From assembly GCF_001427665.1 (NCBI RefSeq), contig NZ_LMHC01000023.1, positions 470,024-534,023 of the forward strand: a stretch of DNA of 64,000 bases, written 5' to 3'. The stretch is from Caulobacter sp. Root655. GTDB lineage: Bacteria > Pseudomonadota > Alphaproteobacteria > Caulobacterales > Caulobacteraceae. Numbering within the stretch: the first letter of the stretch is position 1; the number at the start of each line of letters is the position of its first letter. The notes under the pieces are model-generated. The model had not been told where the DNA came from, ran no database searches, and worked only from the letters and a program-made list of their open reading frames with translations. Both the position numbers and the translations under genes were made by a program. Below are positions 17,043 through 25,396 of the stretch, in pieces.

Positions 17043-17669
17043 ATGATCGAGTTCTGGTACGAGTTCGGCTCCACCTACAGCTATCCCGCCGCCATGCGCG
17101 TCGAGCGGCTGGCCCAGCAGGCGGGCGTCGCCGTGGCGTGGCGACCGTTCCTGCTGGGACCGCTGATGCATGACCAGCAGGGACTGAACGACAGCCCGTT
17201 CAACGCCTTCCCCGTCAAGGGCGACTACATGTGGCGCGACCTGCGGCGGGTCTGCGACCAGGAGGGCCTGGCCCTGGTCCATCCCAGCCAGTTTCCGCGC
17301 AACGGGCTTCTCGCCGCGCGCGTGGCCATCGTCGGGTTGGACCAAGGCTGGACCCCGGCCTTCAGCCGCACGGTCTACCAGGCCAATTTCGTCGACGACC
17401 GCGACATCTCGAAGGCCGAGGTGCTGGCCCCGCTGATCGCCGCCGTGGGGGCCGATCCCGACCAGGTGCTGGCCGCCGCCAACAGCGATCCGGTCAAGGC
17501 CCTCCTGAAGGACCACGTCCGCCAGGCCCGGGAGCGCGGCCTGTTCGGCGCGCCCAGCTTCGTCACCGCCGACGGCGAGCTGTTCTGGGGCAACGACCGT
17601 CTCGAAACCGCCCTCGCCTGGGCCGTCCGCCATCAAGACCTTGAACATGCCAATGGGGAGCAAGCCTGA
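17043..17669 (+). CDS. 2-hydroxychromene-2-carboxylate isomerase / DsbA-like thioredoxin-fold protein
   Basis: A 208-residue protein of the DsbA-like (kappa-class GST/HCCA isomerase) family. It opens with IEFWYEFGSTYSYPAAMRVE, where the usual CxxC is replaced by Ser-Thr-Tyr-Ser as in HCCA isomerases, and contains FGAPSFVTADGELFWGNDRLE near the end (cis-Pro and the substrate-side loop). HCCA isomerases use glutathione as cofactor in aromatic degradation. The start at ATG 17043 follows the upstream stop by 4 bases, and its stop is 1 base before the next gene, so it is translationally coupled between two acyl-CoA dehydrogenases. The role in that pathway is inferred only. Confidence 0.88.
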   Translation: MIEFWYEFGSTYSYPAAMRVERLAQQAGVAVAWRPFLLGPLMHDQQGLNDSPFNAFPVKGDYMWRDLRRVCDQEGLALVHPSQFPRNGLLAARVAIVGLDQGWTPAFSRTVYQANFVDDRDISKAEVLAPLIAAVGADPDQVLAAANSDPVKALLKDHVRQARERGLFGAPSFVTADGELFWGNDRLETALAWAVRHQDLEHANGEQA

Positions 17670-17670
17670 C

Positions 17671-18804
17671 ATGGCCGTCCTGACCGAAGAACAGACCATG
17701 CTGCGCGACGCCGCCAAAGGCTGGACGCAGGACAGCGCCCCAGTCGCCGCCCTGCGCAAGCTGCGCGATGGCGGCACCAAGGCCAGCTTCGACGCCGCGA
17801 CCTGGAGCGAGATGGGCGCCATGGGCTGGGCCGGGGTAATCGTCCCCGAGGCGCATGACGGCTCGGCCTTCGGCTATCTGGGCCTGGGGCTGATCCTGGA
17901 GGAGACCGGCCGCAATCTGGTGGCCTCGCCCCTGCTCTCCACCGCGATGATCGCCGCCAGCGCCCTGACCCTGGGCGGCTCCGACGCCCAGCAGGCCGCC
18001 TGGCTGCCGAAGATCGCCACCGGCGAGGCGGTTGGAACCCTGGCCATCGACGAGGGCTCGCACCACGCGCCGCTGGCCACCGCCCTGTCGGCGACCAAGT
18101 CGGGCGGCGGCTTCGTGTTGAACGGGACCAAGACCTTCGTCATCGACGGCGAGGCCGCCGACCTGCTGATCGTCGTCGCCCGCACCTCGGGCGCGCCGGG
18201 CGACAGCGACGGGATCACCCTGTTCCTGGTTCCCGGCGACGCGGCGGGCGTGACCCGCGCGCACCTGTCGCTGGCCGACAGCCGTGGCGCGGCCCGCATC
18301 GCCTTCGACAGCGTCACGGTCGGCGCCGACGCGGTGCTGGGCGAGGTCGACAAGGGCTGGACGATCCTCGAGCCGGTGCTGGACCGCGCCTATGCGGGCC
18401 TGGCCGCCGAGATGCTGGGCACGGCCACGGCCGCCTTCGAGATCACCCTGGACTATCTGAAGACCCGCACCCAGTTCGGCCAGGTGATCGGAACCTTCCA
18501 GGCTCTGCAGCACCGCGCCGCCAAGCTGTTCACCGACCTGGAGACCACCCGCTCCTGCGTCGAGGCCGCACTGGAAGCGGCCGACGCGGGCGGAGACACC
18601 CGTCTGCTGGCCTCCCTGGCCAAGGCCAAGGCCAGCGAGGTGCTGCACCTGGCCTCCAACGAGATGGTCCAGATGCACGGCGGCATCGGCATGACCGACG
18701 AGCACGACTCCGGCCTCTATATGAAGCGGGCCCGCGTCGCCGAGGCCCTGTTCGGCAGCGCGTCGTTCCACCGCGACCGCTACGCGCGGCTGTCGGGGTT
18801 TTAA
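17671..18804 (+). CDS. Acyl-CoA dehydrogenase family protein (second subunit type)
   Basis: A 377-residue ACAD homologue starting at ATG 17671 with GGGGAG at 17654-17659. It is more divergent than the first ACAD of the operon. The N-terminal domain contains GWAGVIVPEAHDGSAFGYLGLGLILEE, the middle has a beta-domain with FVLNGTKTFVIDGE, and the C-terminal helical domain has YLKTRTQFGQVIGTFQALQHRAAKL and MVQMHGGIGMTDEHD. It probably pairs with the first ACAD as a heteromer that dehydrogenates a bulky acyl-CoA. A palindromic repeat follows the stop and may end the operon. Confidence 0.9.
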   Translation: MAVLTEEQTMLRDAAKGWTQDSAPVAALRKLRDGGTKASFDAATWSEMGAMGWAGVIVPEAHDGSAFGYLGLGLILEETGRNLVASPLLSTAMIAASALTLGGSDAQQAAWLPKIATGEAVGTLAIDEGSHHAPLATALSATKSGGGFVLNGTKTFVIDGEAADLLIVVARTSGAPGDSDGITLFLVPGDAAGVTRAHLSLADSRGAARIAFDSVTVGADAVLGEVDKGWTILEPVLDRAYAGLAAEMLGTATAAFEITLDYLKTRTQFGQVIGTFQALQHRAAKLFTDLETTRSCVEAALEAADAGGDTRLLASLAKAKASEVLHLASNEMVQMHGGIGMTDEHDSGLYMKRARVAEALFGSASFHRDRYARLSGF

Positions 18805-18811
18805 TTAGGGT

Positions 18812-18937
18812 CCCGTCCCTCCCCTTTACGGGGAGGGTGGCGGCGAAGCCGACGGGTGGGGTTCGGTGCAGGGAGTCGTTGCGGCGGCTCCCCCACCCGA
18901 CCCCTTCGGGGCCACCCTCCCCGCAAGGGGGAGGGAC
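18812..18937. repeat. Dispersed palindromic repeat (TCCTCCCCC-type), copy 3
   Basis: Left hairpin GTCCCTCCCCTTTACGGGGAG, right hairpin CCCTCCCCGCAAGGGGGAGGG. The interior is alternately GGTGGGG- and CCCCACC-rich, with the same GGTGCAGGGA...GTTGCGGCGG core as copy 2. It fills the space between two convergent genes. Confidence 0.75.
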
Positions 18938-18947
18938 AGCATATCGA

Positions 18948-20378
18948 TCAACGCTTCCGCGTCGGGAACGGCGCGTGGGCCAGGCGCAGCAGGTTGGCCG
19001 CGCCGGGGGCGCCGAACGGGGTGCCGGCGACGATCAGGACACGCTCTCCCGGTCCGACCAGACCCAGTTCCGCGGCCTTGGCCACGGCGTCGGTGGTGAC
19101 GACCTCCAGGCTGTCGGGCTGGGCCGAGACGCGGGCTTCCACGCCCCAGACCAGGCACATGCGACGCACCGCGTCGATCTGCGGCGACAGGGCCAGCACC
19201 GGTTGCAAGGGCCGCTCGCGCGCCAGGCGGCGGGCGGTGGCGCCGGTGGTGGTGAAGGCCACCAGGCACTTGGTCGAGCCGGCCTTGGCGGCCTGAGCGG
19301 CGGCCACCACCAGGACGTCGGCGTCCTCGTCATCGTGCGGCTGTTCGGCCTGCATCAGCTCGGGCCAGCGCGGGTCGCGTTCCACCCGTTCGATGATGCG
19401 GTTCATCATCGCCACGGATTCCTCCGGATAGTCGCCGGCCGCGGACTCGGCCGACAGCATCACCGCGTCGGCGCCCTCATAGACGGCGTTGGCGACGTCG
19501 GAGGCCTCGGCCCGGGTCGGAGTGGGCGAGCTGGTCATCGATTCCAGCATCTGGGTGGCGACGATCACCGGGATGCCGCGTTCGCGGGCGGCGCGCAGGA
19601 TGACCTTCTGGGCCACCGGCACCTCCTCGGGGGCCATCTCGACGCCCAGGTCGCCGCGCGCCACCATCACCCCGTCGCAGAGGTCCATGATCGCGCCCAG
19701 GCATTCCAGGGCCTGGGGCTTCTCGATCTTGGCCAGCACGGCGGCGCGGCCTTCGACGATGCGGCGCAGTTCGGCCATGTCCTCGGGCGCCTGCACGAAC
19801 GACAGGGCGATCCAGTCGACGCCCAGGCGCAGGGCGAAGGCCAGGTCCTCGCGGTCCTTCGGCGTCAGGGGCGACATCGGGATGACCACGTCGGGCACCG
19901 CCACGCCCTTGCGCTCCGACAGCTTGCCGCCATTGACCACCTTGGTGTTGGCGTAGCCCGGACCGGCGTCGGTGACCGTCATCCGCAGCTTGCCGTCGTC
20001 CAGCAGCAGCGTCGCGCCGGGGCGCATGGCCACCAGGATTTCAGGATGCGGAAGATGCACGCGGGTCTCGTCGCCGGGCGTCGGGTCGCTGTCGAAGCGG
20101 AACGCCTGGCCGGCCTTCAGCGTCACCGGGCCGTCGGCGAACTTGCCGACGCGCAGCTTGGGGCCTTGCAGGTCGGCCAGGATGCCCAGCGGCCGGCCCA
20201 CCACCGCCTCGGCGTCGCGGATGGCCTTGTAGGACGCGGCGTGGTTGTCGTGGCTGCCGTGGCTGAAGTTCAGGCGGAAGACGTCGGCTCCGGCCTTGGC
20301 CAGGGTAATGATCATCTCCGGCGAGCTGCTGGCCGGGCCGATGGTGGCGACAATGCGGGAGCGGCGCGCGCGGATCAT
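18948..20378 (-). CDS. pyk: Pyruvate kinase
   Basis: A 476-residue enzyme converting phosphoenolpyruvate and ADP to pyruvate and ATP. Motifs are RRSRIVATIGPASSS at the N-terminus, FRLNFSHGSHDNH, and AVLAKIEKPQALE with the catalytic lysine. MVARGDLGVEMAPEEVPVAQK, VIVATQMLESM and a C-terminal allosteric domain follow. It starts at ATG 20378; a longer frame to 20486 would translate the promoter. An operator-like palindrome (20481-20494) lies about 100 bases upstream and links it to the LacI/Entner-Doudoroff genes next door. Confidence 0.97.
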   Translation of the reverse strand: MIRARRSRIVATIGPASSSPEMIITLAKAGADVFRLNFSHGSHDNHAASYKAIRDAEAVVGRPLGILADLQGPKLRVGKFADGPVTLKAGQAFRFDSDPTPGDETRVHLPHPEILVAMRPGATLLLDDGKLRMTVTDAGPGYANTKVVNGGKLSERKGVAVPDVVIPMSPLTPKDREDLAFALRLGVDWIALSFVQAPEDMAELRRIVEGRAAVLAKIEKPQALECLGAIMDLCDGVMVARGDLGVEMAPEEVPVAQKVILRAARERGIPVIVATQMLESMTSSPTPTRAEASDVANAVYEGADAVMLSAESAAGDYPEESVAMMNRIIERVERDPRWPELMQAEQPHDDEDADVLVVAAAQAAKAGSTKCLVAFTTTGATARRLARERPLQPVLALSPQIDAVRRMCLVWGVEARVSAQPDSLEVVTTDAVAKAAELGLVGPGERVLIVAGTPFGAPGAANLLRLAHAPFPTRKR

Positions 20379-20480
20379 GAACCTGCTCCGGAGAGGCTGG
20401 AAGTTGCTGCAACGCGGCAAGAAATGATGCGTTGCGGAAAGAATTTGCTTCGGGCGAACATCATTCTCGAATTTCGCGCC

Positions 20481-20494
20481 TGACAACGTTGTCT
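20481..20494. promoter_or_regulatory. LacI-type operator upstream of pyruvate kinase
   Basis: TGACAACGTTGTCT, one base from the perfect palindrome found upstream of zwf. It sits 103-116 bases before the pyk start in a 243-base gene-free stretch. Confidence 0.65.
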
Positions 20495-20621
20495 AGCGTT
20501 CCGGGTCCGGATTCGCATCGCTGACTTAGCGTCAACCACCAAGCCTTTCCACCTCGAAAGAAATATTCGAGTTCAGCGGGACCGCGCGACCCTGAGCTCC
20601 GGCCGCCCAGCCCGCGTCTTT

Positions 20622-21638
20622 CTAGCGGACCGGCCCGGTCGACTCGCGCACCACGAGCTCGAAGTCCAGCAGGCGCGACGGCGGAGCCTCGCCCTCCCCT
20701 CGCTTGGTTCCGCCCAGCAGCAGGTCGGCGGCGGCGGCGGCCATGGCCTGGATCGGCTGGCGCACGGTGGTCAGTTGCGGCCAGACCACCTTGGCGCCGG
20801 GCGTGTCGTCGAAGCCGGCCACCGACAGGGTCTCGGGCACGTTGAGACGCAGGCGGTTGGCCACGGCCATCACGCCTAGCGCCATGTCGTCGTTGGAGGC
20901 GAAAATCGCGGTGGGCCGGTCGTCGCCCGCCAGCAGCCGCTCGGCCGCCTCGAAGCCGGATCGGAACGAGAAATAGCCCTGCTCGACATGGCTCTCCCGC
21001 ACCGCATGGCCATGCACGGTCATCGCCTGTGCATAGCCCTCGTAGCGCAGGTGCGAGGCGCCGTGGTCGGGGTGACCCTTGATGAAGCCGATGTCGGTGT
21101 GGCCCAGGGCGATCAGGTGGGCGGTCATCTCGTAGGCGGCCCGCACGTCGTCCATGCGCACATGGGCCGAGCGGTCGAGGTCCTGGTCGGGCGACAGGCG
21201 CACATAGGGCACACCTTCGGCCTCGAGCACCGCCAGCACCGTGGGATTGTCGCAGACCGGCGGGGTCAGGATCACCCCGTCCATGCGCAGGGTCGAGAGC
21301 ATCGGCTCGATCTGGGCGGCGACGTCGCCCTCGGAATCGATCGGCTCGACGATCAGGTGGTAGCCCTCCTCGCGGCAGCGGGCGATCGCGCCCAGCTGCA
21401 CGTCGGTGACATAGGCGGGGCTGGGGTTGTCGAAGAACACGCCGATCAGATAGGCCTTCGAGCCCGCCAGGCTGCGGGCCGAGATGTTGGGCCGGTAGTT
21501 CAGGGCGGCCACGGCCTCCTGCACCCGCGTTCGGGTATCGGTCTTGACGTTGGGTTCGCGGTTCAGCACCCGCGACACGGTCTTGATCGAAACACCCGAC
21601 AGGCGGGCGACCTCATGGATCGTAACCTTGGAACTCAA
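20622..21638 (-). CDS. LacI-family transcriptional regulator (predicted Entner-Doudoroff/glucose regulator)
   Basis: A 338-residue LacI/GalR repressor. The N-terminal helix-turn-helix VTIHEVARLSGVSIKTVSRVLNRE is complete, with the hinge ISARSLAGSKAYLIGV, followed by a periplasmic-binding-like effector domain (FASNDDMALGVMAVAN, LSVAGFDDTPGAKVVWPQLTTVRQP). The start is taken as TTG 21638, which has GAGG at a good distance; TTG 21680 would overlap the operator side and lacks a ribosome site. Being flanked by pyk and the zwf-pgl-edd-glk operon, with shared palindromes, suggests it senses a sugar phosphate and represses these genes. The effector is unknown. Confidence 0.88.
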   Translation of the reverse strand: MSSKVTIHEVARLSGVSIKTVSRVLNREPNVKTDTRTRVQEAVAALNYRPNISARSLAGSKAYLIGVFFDNPSPAYVTDVQLGAIARCREEGYHLIVEPIDSEGDVAAQIEPMLSTLRMDGVILTPPVCDNPTVLAVLEAEGVPYVRLSPDQDLDRSAHVRMDDVRAAYEMTAHLIALGHTDIGFIKGHPDHGASHLRYEGYAQAMTVHGHAVRESHVEQGYFSFRSGFEAAERLLAGDDRPTAIFASNDDMALGVMAVANRLRLNVPETLSVAGFDDTPGAKVVWPQLTTVRQPIQAMAAAAADLLLGGTKRGEGEAPPSRLLDFELVVRESTGPVR

Positions 21639-21687
21639 GACCGGCCTCGCGAAGCGTCGGAAAATCGACAAGCCACGCAATAAGCCA

Positions 21688-21701
21688 TGACAGCCTTGTC
21701 A
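21688..21701. promoter_or_regulatory. LacI-type operator upstream of the LacI gene
   Basis: TGACAGCCTTGTCA keeps the two arms TGACA/TGTCA of the zwf and permease sites, with a changed centre. It lies 50 bases upstream of the regulator start, consistent with autoregulation. Confidence 0.5.
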
Positions 21702-21739
21702 AGGCGAGCCCAGTTTTGCGGAAAGGGGCTGGAACGCCC

Positions 21740-21847
21740 TGCGTCCTTCGAGGCCCGCTGCACGGGCGCCTCAGGAAGAGGAACTCAGCAGCAAACCACT
21801 TGCCTCATCCTGAGGTGCGAGCCGCAGGCGAAGCCTCGAAGGACGCA
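21740..21847. repeat. Dispersed palindromic repeat (TGCGTCCTTCGAGGC-type), copy A
   Basis: It is bounded by the perfect inverted 15-mers TGCGTCCTTCGAGGC and GCCTCGAAGGACGCA, with inner CCTCAGGA and TCATCCTGAGG arms. Located between glk (3' end) and the LacI gene (5' end). Three more copies occur in this window. Confidence 0.85.
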
Positions 21848-21859
21848 GGGCGTCAAAGC

Positions 21860-22849
21860 CTAGGAAACCGCCGCGCGACCGTCCGGAGTCATCGCCACGG
21901 CCGCGCCGATCAGGGCGGTGTGCGGGTTCATCACCACGTGGGTGGGGATGGCCTTGGTGTAATCGCTGAGTCGGCCCTTGGCCTCGAACCGGGCGCGGAA
22001 CGGCCCCTGGTCCAGCAGGTCGACGATGCGCGGCGCGATGCCGCCGGCGATGAACACCCCGCCCCGCGCGCCCAGCGCCAGGGCCAGGTCGCCGGCCGAG
22101 GAACCAAGGATGCCGCAGAAGCGGTCGATGGTGGCCTTGCAGCAACTGTCGCCGGCCACGCCGTGCTCGGTGATCTGCTTGGCGGTCAGTTCCTCGACCT
22201 GGCGGCCCTCGACCGCGCCAAGGATGACATGCAGGTCTTCCATGCCAGGACCCGACAGCAGGCGCTCGATCGAGCAGCGACCGAAGCGTTTGATCAGTAC
22301 CCGGAGGATCTCGACCTCGGTGTCGTCGGTGGGCGCGAAGGCGATATGGCCGCCCTCGGTGGTCAGCGGCGTCTCGACGCCGTGCCGGCGCACCATGCCG
22401 GCCGCGCCGAAGCCGGTGCCAGGGCCGAGGATCGCCAGGTCGCCCTCGCCCGAGGTCGGCAACGGGCCGATCTGGCGCAGGTCCTTGGGCGCCAGGCGTG
22501 GGGCGGCCAGGGCCTGGGCGGTGAAGTCGTTGATCAACTTGGCCGAGCGGAAGCCGCCGGCCCGGCGCAGGCTGTCCTCCGACAGCTTCCAGTCGCTGTT
22601 GGTGAAGTGCACCGTGCCGTGCTCGATCGGGCCGGCCACCGCCACCACCGCGTGCTCGGCGTGCTTGAGGCCCATCTTGGCCAGGTAGTGCTCGATGGCG
22701 TCCTCGGCCGTGTCGTAGTCCTCGCCCTTGTACGAGGTCGGCTCGATCAGCTGGGGATCGGCGCCGTCGAAATCGACCAGGGCGAAGCGCGCGTTGGTGC
22801 CGCCGATGTCGCCGACCAGGCCAAGTCCGATGGAGTTCAAGCCGCTCAT
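21860..22849 (-). CDS. glk: Glucokinase
   Basis: A 329-residue ATP-dependent glucokinase of the bacterial Glk (ROK-unrelated) family. The phosphate-1 motif LVGDIGGTNARFALVDF is at the N-terminus, and KLINDFTAQALAAPRL, LAILGPGTGFGAAGMV and TEGGHIAFAP follow, with GVFIAGGIAPRI near the end. It phosphorylates glucose to glucose-6-phosphate, feeding Zwf. It is the last gene of the zwf-pgl-edd-glk operon, with a 12-base gap from edd. Repeat copy A follows directly and may act as a transcription boundary. Confidence 0.96.
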   Translation of the reverse strand: MSGLNSIGLGLVGDIGGTNARFALVDFDGADPQLIEPTSYKGEDYDTAEDAIEHYLAKMGLKHAEHAVVAVAGPIEHGTVHFTNSDWKLSEDSLRRAGGFRSAKLINDFTAQALAAPRLAPKDLRQIGPLPTSGEGDLAILGPGTGFGAAGMVRRHGVETPLTTEGGHIAFAPTDDTEVEILRVLIKRFGRCSIERLLSGPGMEDLHVILGAVEGRQVEELTAKQITEHGVAGDSCCKATIDRFCGILGSSAGDLALALGARGGVFIAGGIAPRIVDLLDQGPFRARFEAKGRLSDYTKAIPTHVVMNPHTALIGAAVAMTPDGRAAVS

Positions 22850-22861
22850 ATCCGTCTCTTC

Positions 22862-24673
22862 CTAAGCAAACAGCACGGAAGCGCCGTGGTCGGACGCGCC
22901 GACCCCCGAACGCAACAGGCCGAAGAGTTCCCGCCCATAGCCCGGCTTGGACGCCGGGACTTTCGCCGGCGTTCGGGCGCGCAAGGTCGCCTCGTCAACC
23001 AGGATTTTCAGTTCGCCCGTGTGGGCGTTGAGAGAAATGACGTCGCCATCCTGAACATAGGCCAGAGCGCCGCCCTTGGCCGCTTCCGGGGTCAGGTGGA
23101 TGGCCGCCGGGGTCTTGCCCGAGGCGCCCGACATCCGGCCGTCGGTGACCAGGGCCACCTTGAAGCCGCGGTCCAGCAGCACCGAGATCGACGGCGACAG
23201 GTTGTGCAGTTCGGGCATGCCGTTGGCCGACGGGCCCTGGAAGCGCACCACCACTACCACGTCGCGGTCCAGCTCGCCGCGCTTGAAGGCGGCGATGAAG
23301 TCTTCCTGTTCCTGGAACACGGCGGCCGGAGCGGTGATCACCTGGTGCTCGGGCTTCACGGCCGAGACCTTGATCACGCCGCGCCCGAGGTTGCCGGTCA
23401 GCAGGCGCAGACCGCCTTCGGGGCTGAACGGGTCGGAGACCGGGCGCAGGACGGCGAGGTCCAGCGAGTCCTCGGCCCCGTCGCGCCAGACCAGCTCGCC
23501 GTCGACCAGGATCGGCTCCTGGGTGTAGCGCGACAGGCCGGGGCCGGCCACGGTCAGCACGTCCTCGTGGGCCAGGCCGGCCTTCAGCAGTTCGCGGACC
23601 ACGAAGTGGATGCCGCCGGCGGCATGGAAGTGGTTCACGTCGGCCGAGCCGTTCGGATAGACCTTGGCCAGCAGTGGCGTGGCCTTGGAGATGTCGTCCA
23701 TGTCCTCGAGGGTCAGGATGACGCCCGCCGCGTGGGCCATGGCCACGATGTGCAGGGCCAGGTTGGTCGAGCCGCCGGTGGCCATTAGGCCAACCACGCC
23801 GTTGACCACGGCCTTCTCGTCGATCACCCGGCCGACCGGGATCCAGTCATTGCCCTTGTGGGTGATGGCCGCGACGCGCTTGGCGGCTTCCTTGACCAGC
23901 GCCGTGCGCAGCGGGGTGTTGGGATGCACGAAGGCCGAGCCCGGCAGGTGCAGGCCCATCAGCTCCATCAGCATCTGGTTGGTGTTGGCCGTGCCGTAGA
24001 AGGTGCAGGTGCCGGGGCCATGATAGGAGGCGCTCTCGGCGGCCAGCAGTTCCTCGCGGCCGACCTTGCCCTCGGCGTAGAGGGCACGGATGCGGGCCTT
24101 TTCGGAATTGGGCAGGCCCGAGGTCATCGGCCCGGCCGGCACGAACATCGCCGGCAGGTGGCTGAAGGCCAGGGCGCCGATCAGCAGGCCCGGGACGATC
24201 TTGTCGCAGACGCCCAGATACAGCGCGCCGTCGAAGGCGTCGTGGGTCAAGGCGATGCCGGTGGCCATGGCAATGACGTCGCGCGAAAACAGCGACAGCT
24301 CCATGCCCGGGCGGCCCTGGGTGACACCGTCGCACATGGCCGGCACCCCGCCGGCGAACTGGGCGGTGGCCCCGACCTCGCGCGCGGCGTCCTTGATCAG
24401 CGCCGGGTACTCTTCCAGCGGCTGGTGGGCCGACAGCATGTCGTTATAGGCCGAGACGATGCCCAGGTTGGGGGCGTTGGGGTCGAGGGCGCGGACCTTG
24501 TCGACGCCCGGCGAGGCGGCGAAGGCATGGGCCCAGTTGGCGCAGCTGAGCTTGGCGCGACCCGGCTGGGCGGCGGCGGCGGCGTCGAGATTGGCCAGGT
24601 AGGCGGCGCGCGCGTCGCGGCTGCGCGCGATGATCCGGGCCGTGACTTCAGCGATGACAGGATTCAGGGCCAT
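22862..24673 (-). CDS. edd: 6-phosphogluconate dehydratase
   Basis: A 603-residue IlvD/Edd-family iron-sulfur dehydratase, the usual length for Edd. It converts 6-phosphogluconate to 2-keto-3-deoxy-6-phosphogluconate. Recognisable blocks are SCANWAHAFAASPGVDKVR, GIVSAYNDMLSAHQPLEEYP, PAMCDGVTQGRPGMELSLFS, GVCDKIVPGLLIGALAF and TDGRMSGASGKTPAAIHLTP. Cysteines in CDGVTQG and CDKI are the cluster ligands known for the family. The gene starts 4 bases after the pgl stop. The KDPG aldolase partner is not in this window. Confidence 0.97.
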   Translation of the reverse strand: MALNPVIAEVTARIIARSRDARAAYLANLDAAAAAQPGRAKLSCANWAHAFAASPGVDKVRALDPNAPNLGIVSAYNDMLSAHQPLEEYPALIKDAAREVGATAQFAGGVPAMCDGVTQGRPGMELSLFSRDVIAMATGIALTHDAFDGALYLGVCDKIVPGLLIGALAFSHLPAMFVPAGPMTSGLPNSEKARIRALYAEGKVGREELLAAESASYHGPGTCTFYGTANTNQMLMELMGLHLPGSAFVHPNTPLRTALVKEAAKRVAAITHKGNDWIPVGRVIDEKAVVNGVVGLMATGGSTNLALHIVAMAHAAGVILTLEDMDDISKATPLLAKVYPNGSADVNHFHAAGGIHFVVRELLKAGLAHEDVLTVAGPGLSRYTQEPILVDGELVWRDGAEDSLDLAVLRPVSDPFSPEGGLRLLTGNLGRGVIKVSAVKPEHQVITAPAAVFQEQEDFIAAFKRGELDRDVVVVVRFQGPSANGMPELHNLSPSISVLLDRGFKVALVTDGRMSGASGKTPAAIHLTPEAAKGGALAYVQDGDVISLNAHTGELKILVDEATLRARTPAKVPASKPGYGRELFGLLRSGVGASDHGASVLFA

Positions 24674-24677
24674 GCGA

Positions 24678-25385
24678 CTACTCCGCCCACAGAATACGGA
24701 CCGGGGCGCGGTCCTGGTTCAGAATCGCCGCGATCGGCAGGCTGGGATCGACCGGCCCCTCGAGCAAGGCCTTCTTGGCGTCGCCGGTGACCAGCAGAAC
24801 GATCAGCGACGACTGCATCAACGCCTGGAAGGTCAGGCTGATCCGGGGCAGGTCCGGCGCGGGCGAACCGGCCGGGACGGCGATCACCGTGCGCCCGGTC
24901 TTGGGATCGAGGCCGGCCTCCAGGGCCGGGTTGCCCGGAAACAGCGAGGCGAAGTGGCCGTCGGGGCCCACGCCCAGCAGCACCACGCCGAACGGCAGGA
25001 TCTTGGCCATGCCCGCCTGCGCCCGGTCGGCCGCCTCCTGCTGTCCGGCGCCGTCGAAGTAGAGCGGCGCGAAACTGGCCTTGGCCGCCTTGTCGACCAG
25101 CAGGTGACGACGGACCAGACCCTCGTTGCTGCCCGGATCCGACGGCGGCACGCAGCGCTCGTCGGTCAGGGTGACCGTGATCTTGTCCCAAGGCGCGGTC
25201 AGGGTGGCCAGGCGGTCATAGACCGGGGCCGGAGTCGTGCCGCCAGTGGCGGCGAACCCGGCCTGGCCGCGCTTGGCCACCGCGTCGTTGAGGGCCGAGA
25301 CCAACACCGAGGCGGCGGCGTCGAACAGCGCCTCGCGCGTCGGGAAGGCTTCGATCTTGGCCACCTGGATTTGGGGGAGGGTCAT
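24678..25385 (-). CDS. pgl: 6-phosphogluconolactonase
   Basis: A 235-residue DevB/Pgl-family hydrolase of 6-phosphogluconolactone. The signature VLLGVGPDGHFASLFPG and the early TGGTTPAPVYDRLA are clear, as is VTLTDERCVPPSDPGSNEGLVRRHLL. ATG 25385 is used; GTG 25394 would add three residues. It is the second gene of the operon, 11 bases after zwf and 4 bases before edd. Confidence 0.95.
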   Translation of the reverse strand: MTLPQIQVAKIEAFPTREALFDAAASVLVSALNDAVAKRGQAGFAATGGTTPAPVYDRLATLTAPWDKITVTLTDERCVPPSDPGSNEGLVRRHLLVDKAAKASFAPLYFDGAGQQEAADRAQAGMAKILPFGVVLLGVGPDGHFASLFPGNPALEAGLDPKTGRTVIAVPAGSPAPDLPRISLTFQALMQSSLIVLLVTGDAKKALLEGPVDPSLPIAAILNQDRAPVRILWAE

Positions 25386-25396
25386 GACGGTCACGC

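Noticed and set aside
21716..23788. A 690-codon plus-strand frame opposite glk and edd
   Set aside because: Antisense to two highly conserved enzymes, composition unnatural (Gln/Asp/Arg-rich).
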